From: Dipteris shenzhenensis
Lineage: Eukaryota > Polypodiophyta > Polypodiopsida > Gleicheniales
Length of the DNA stretch: 64,000 nucleotides
Direction: 5' to 3' (one strand)
Assembly: GCA_047967505.1 (NCBI GenBank)
Contig: CM106541.1
Both the position numbers and the translations under genes were made by a program. Below the pieces are notes generated by a model. The model was given only the letters and a program-made list of their open reading frames with translations. It had not been told where the DNA came from and did no database searches. Shown piece after piece: positions 62,819 through 64,000 of the stretch (positions within the stretch are counted from its first letter, which is position 1; every line of letters starts with the position of its first letter).

Positions 62819-63296
62819 TGATACCAACTATCAAAGACTCTATCTCTTCTCTTGAATCTCTATTCCTACGTTGACACAGATCACGGGCGATGGCATTTCA
62901 TTGTTCCACCCAGCCTACTCTCGTGGATCACAGATATTCTGAATTAATTCGTTCCTTTGTTTTTCTTCATGCTTATCCACAAGACCCTCATTTCCCTAGA
63001 TAGTTCTCCTTGCCAAATGTCATCATTTTAGCCTCTCCACTTGGTGCACCTTTTTACCCCTCTCTTGGGGCACATTTAAAACCACTTGCCCCTTGGCATT
63101 ATTGCACATTTAGGTGCACCTAGGCCTTAGCACTCAGAACTACCTAGTCAATGCCATTTCACCCTCACCTAGGACCTTGGCAGTTACTTCTCTTGACCAT
63201 TTCAATTACGCACATTAACTATTACAAAAGTTGGTCATCTAAGAGAAAATGCCCACCGATCTTTCCGAGGTCATGCTATCTCGGCTAGGGCATAAC
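62819..63296 (-). mobile_element. 5' LTR of chromovirus G3 with adjoining primer-binding site
   Basis: On the minus strand it starts TGTTATGC at 63296, the same start as the 3' LTR remnant at 57921 and similar to TGTTACGC in G2. It runs to about 62830, where minus-strand TTGGTATCAAAGC (62817-62829) is one base from TGGTATCAGAGC, the initiator tRNA-Met primer site. The exact LTR end is uncertain because no CA dinucleotide sits in the usual place. Confidence 0.65.
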
Positions 63297-63457
63297 ATCG
63301 CATGTGCTCTAAAGTGAGGTGTGGACATGCGGAGTTAGCCTGCTCATCTGCACTATTTCTTCCCCACTCATCTATGCTATAATCCTCAGAATGGGTTCCC
63401 TCAAAATGCAACTGATCTTCAATGTCAAAATAGTGAAGGGGTGAAGTCTGCATGCCC

Positions 63458-63805
63458 TTATTCAAAATCACTTACCCCGGTGTAGTGTGGACCTGTATGT
63501 GACTGGAGCTCGAGATCCAATAGAAGGAGAGTCTTGGCTGTGGTTTGGCCTTCAATATCAGCTCCCACTCCATTTAAACATGCTGCCCCTTCCACCGAGT
63601 TATCTACTCCTATTATGGGCATTGTCATGGCTGCACTAGACTGATCCATATGCTGTGCACTAGACTGATGCATTTGCTCTGTTACTTGAGCTGAGTGACC
63701 TTGTCCTGCAGCGATAGCGAGGTGGTGAAAGCTGAGGTCAATTTCAGGATGAGTGGCTAGGATGCAAAGGAAGGGCCGTTGTGACTGAAGTGAATTTTGG
63801 AGCAA
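63458..63805 (-). CDS. Unidentified ORF, possible exon
   Basis: A 115-codon minus-strand frame (MLQNSLQSQRPFLCILATHPEIDLS...) with no recognised family. Near its end, the minus strand reads CACCGGGGTAAGTG (about 63468-63481), a strong-looking 5' splice donor, so the true coding end could be there. It lies just upstream of the G3 LTR boundary. It could equally be part of another element or a chance frame. Confidence 0.25.
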   Translation of the reverse strand: MLQNSLQSQRPFLCILATHPEIDLSFHHLAIAAGQGHSAQVTEQMHQSSAQHMDQSSAAMTMPIIGVDNSVEGAACLNGVGADIEGQTTAKTLLLLDLELQSHTGPHYTGVSDFE

Positions 63806-64000
63806 ATTGGGAGGGTGGAGTCAAGTAGAATATGAATTAGATGAAATTGATGGTGTGGCCAAAGATCAGTGGACTTCACTTCATGGGCCAAGACTGGGCA
63901 GGAACGTCCTCCCCTTGTTATGGCTCAAGAAAGGAGTCCTTTCCTGGTGGAGGTCCTCTGATGGAGTTGACTATATTGTCTACCAAACCCATCTGCCAAT
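63806..64000. other. Right edge of window, nothing identified
   Basis: No coding, repeat or RNA feature is supported. Confidence 0.4.

Overview
This window is nuclear DNA from a land plant with a large, repeat-rich genome. The evidence is Ty1/copia and Ty3/gypsy elements (including a chromodomain chromovirus), L1-type LINEs, and two exons of a serine carboxypeptidase-like (SCPL) gene with plant GT/AG introns. The lineage (fern, lycophyte, gymnosperm or other) cannot be fixed from the sequence. There is no sign of prokaryotic organisation. Almost everything between the two host exons and around them is transposable element, most of it broken.

Layout. 1-7.1 kb: the 3' half of a gypsy element (RT-RNase H, a 21-bp minisatellite, an extra coiled-coil ORF, hairpin, polypurine tract, about 968-bp 3' LTR). 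7.4-8.1 kb: tail of a copia element. 8.4-9.5 kb: degenerate GTCACC-type repeats. 9852-9928: SCPL exon. 10.0-14.75 kb: decayed LINE (family C, minus). 14.75-19.05 kb: copia element with LTR, primer-binding site, a leader packed with GTAC motifs and broken gag-pol. 19.05-24.45 kb: LINE-A piece, a minus-strand chromovirus with a 418-bp fold-back, plus-strand gag, another LINE-A piece. 25.98-31.18 kb: decayed LINE-A copy. 31665-31787: the next SCPL exon, so the intron between the two exons is 21,736 bp.

31.88-57.88 kb: a chain of minus-strand LINEs (B1, B2, D1, D2). Each has its poly(A) end joined directly to a CACACAC tract, and three of them sit at the 5' end of an older LINE. B2 and D1 have readable 16-17 bp target-site duplications. 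B1 is also interrupted by a LINE-E fragment, a gag-only LTR element and an almost intact full-length LINE-A2 with a 14-bp target duplication. 57.9-63.3 kb: a second, internally shuffled chromovirus with another fold-back and a gag-only fragment inside it.

Main points: (1) LINE insertion biased to CA/TG microsatellite DNA, building a head-to-tail nested array; (2) an SCPL gene, or its remains, spread over giant TE-filled introns; (3) clusters of CCGTAC/GTACGG motifs, resembling SBP-box (SPL) binding sites, in the 5' leaders of two unrelated retroelement classes; (4) a LINE-A copy with ATGA-coupled ORF1/ORF2 and only one visible nonsense codon. All homology calls were made by eye from translated motifs; no database search was run.
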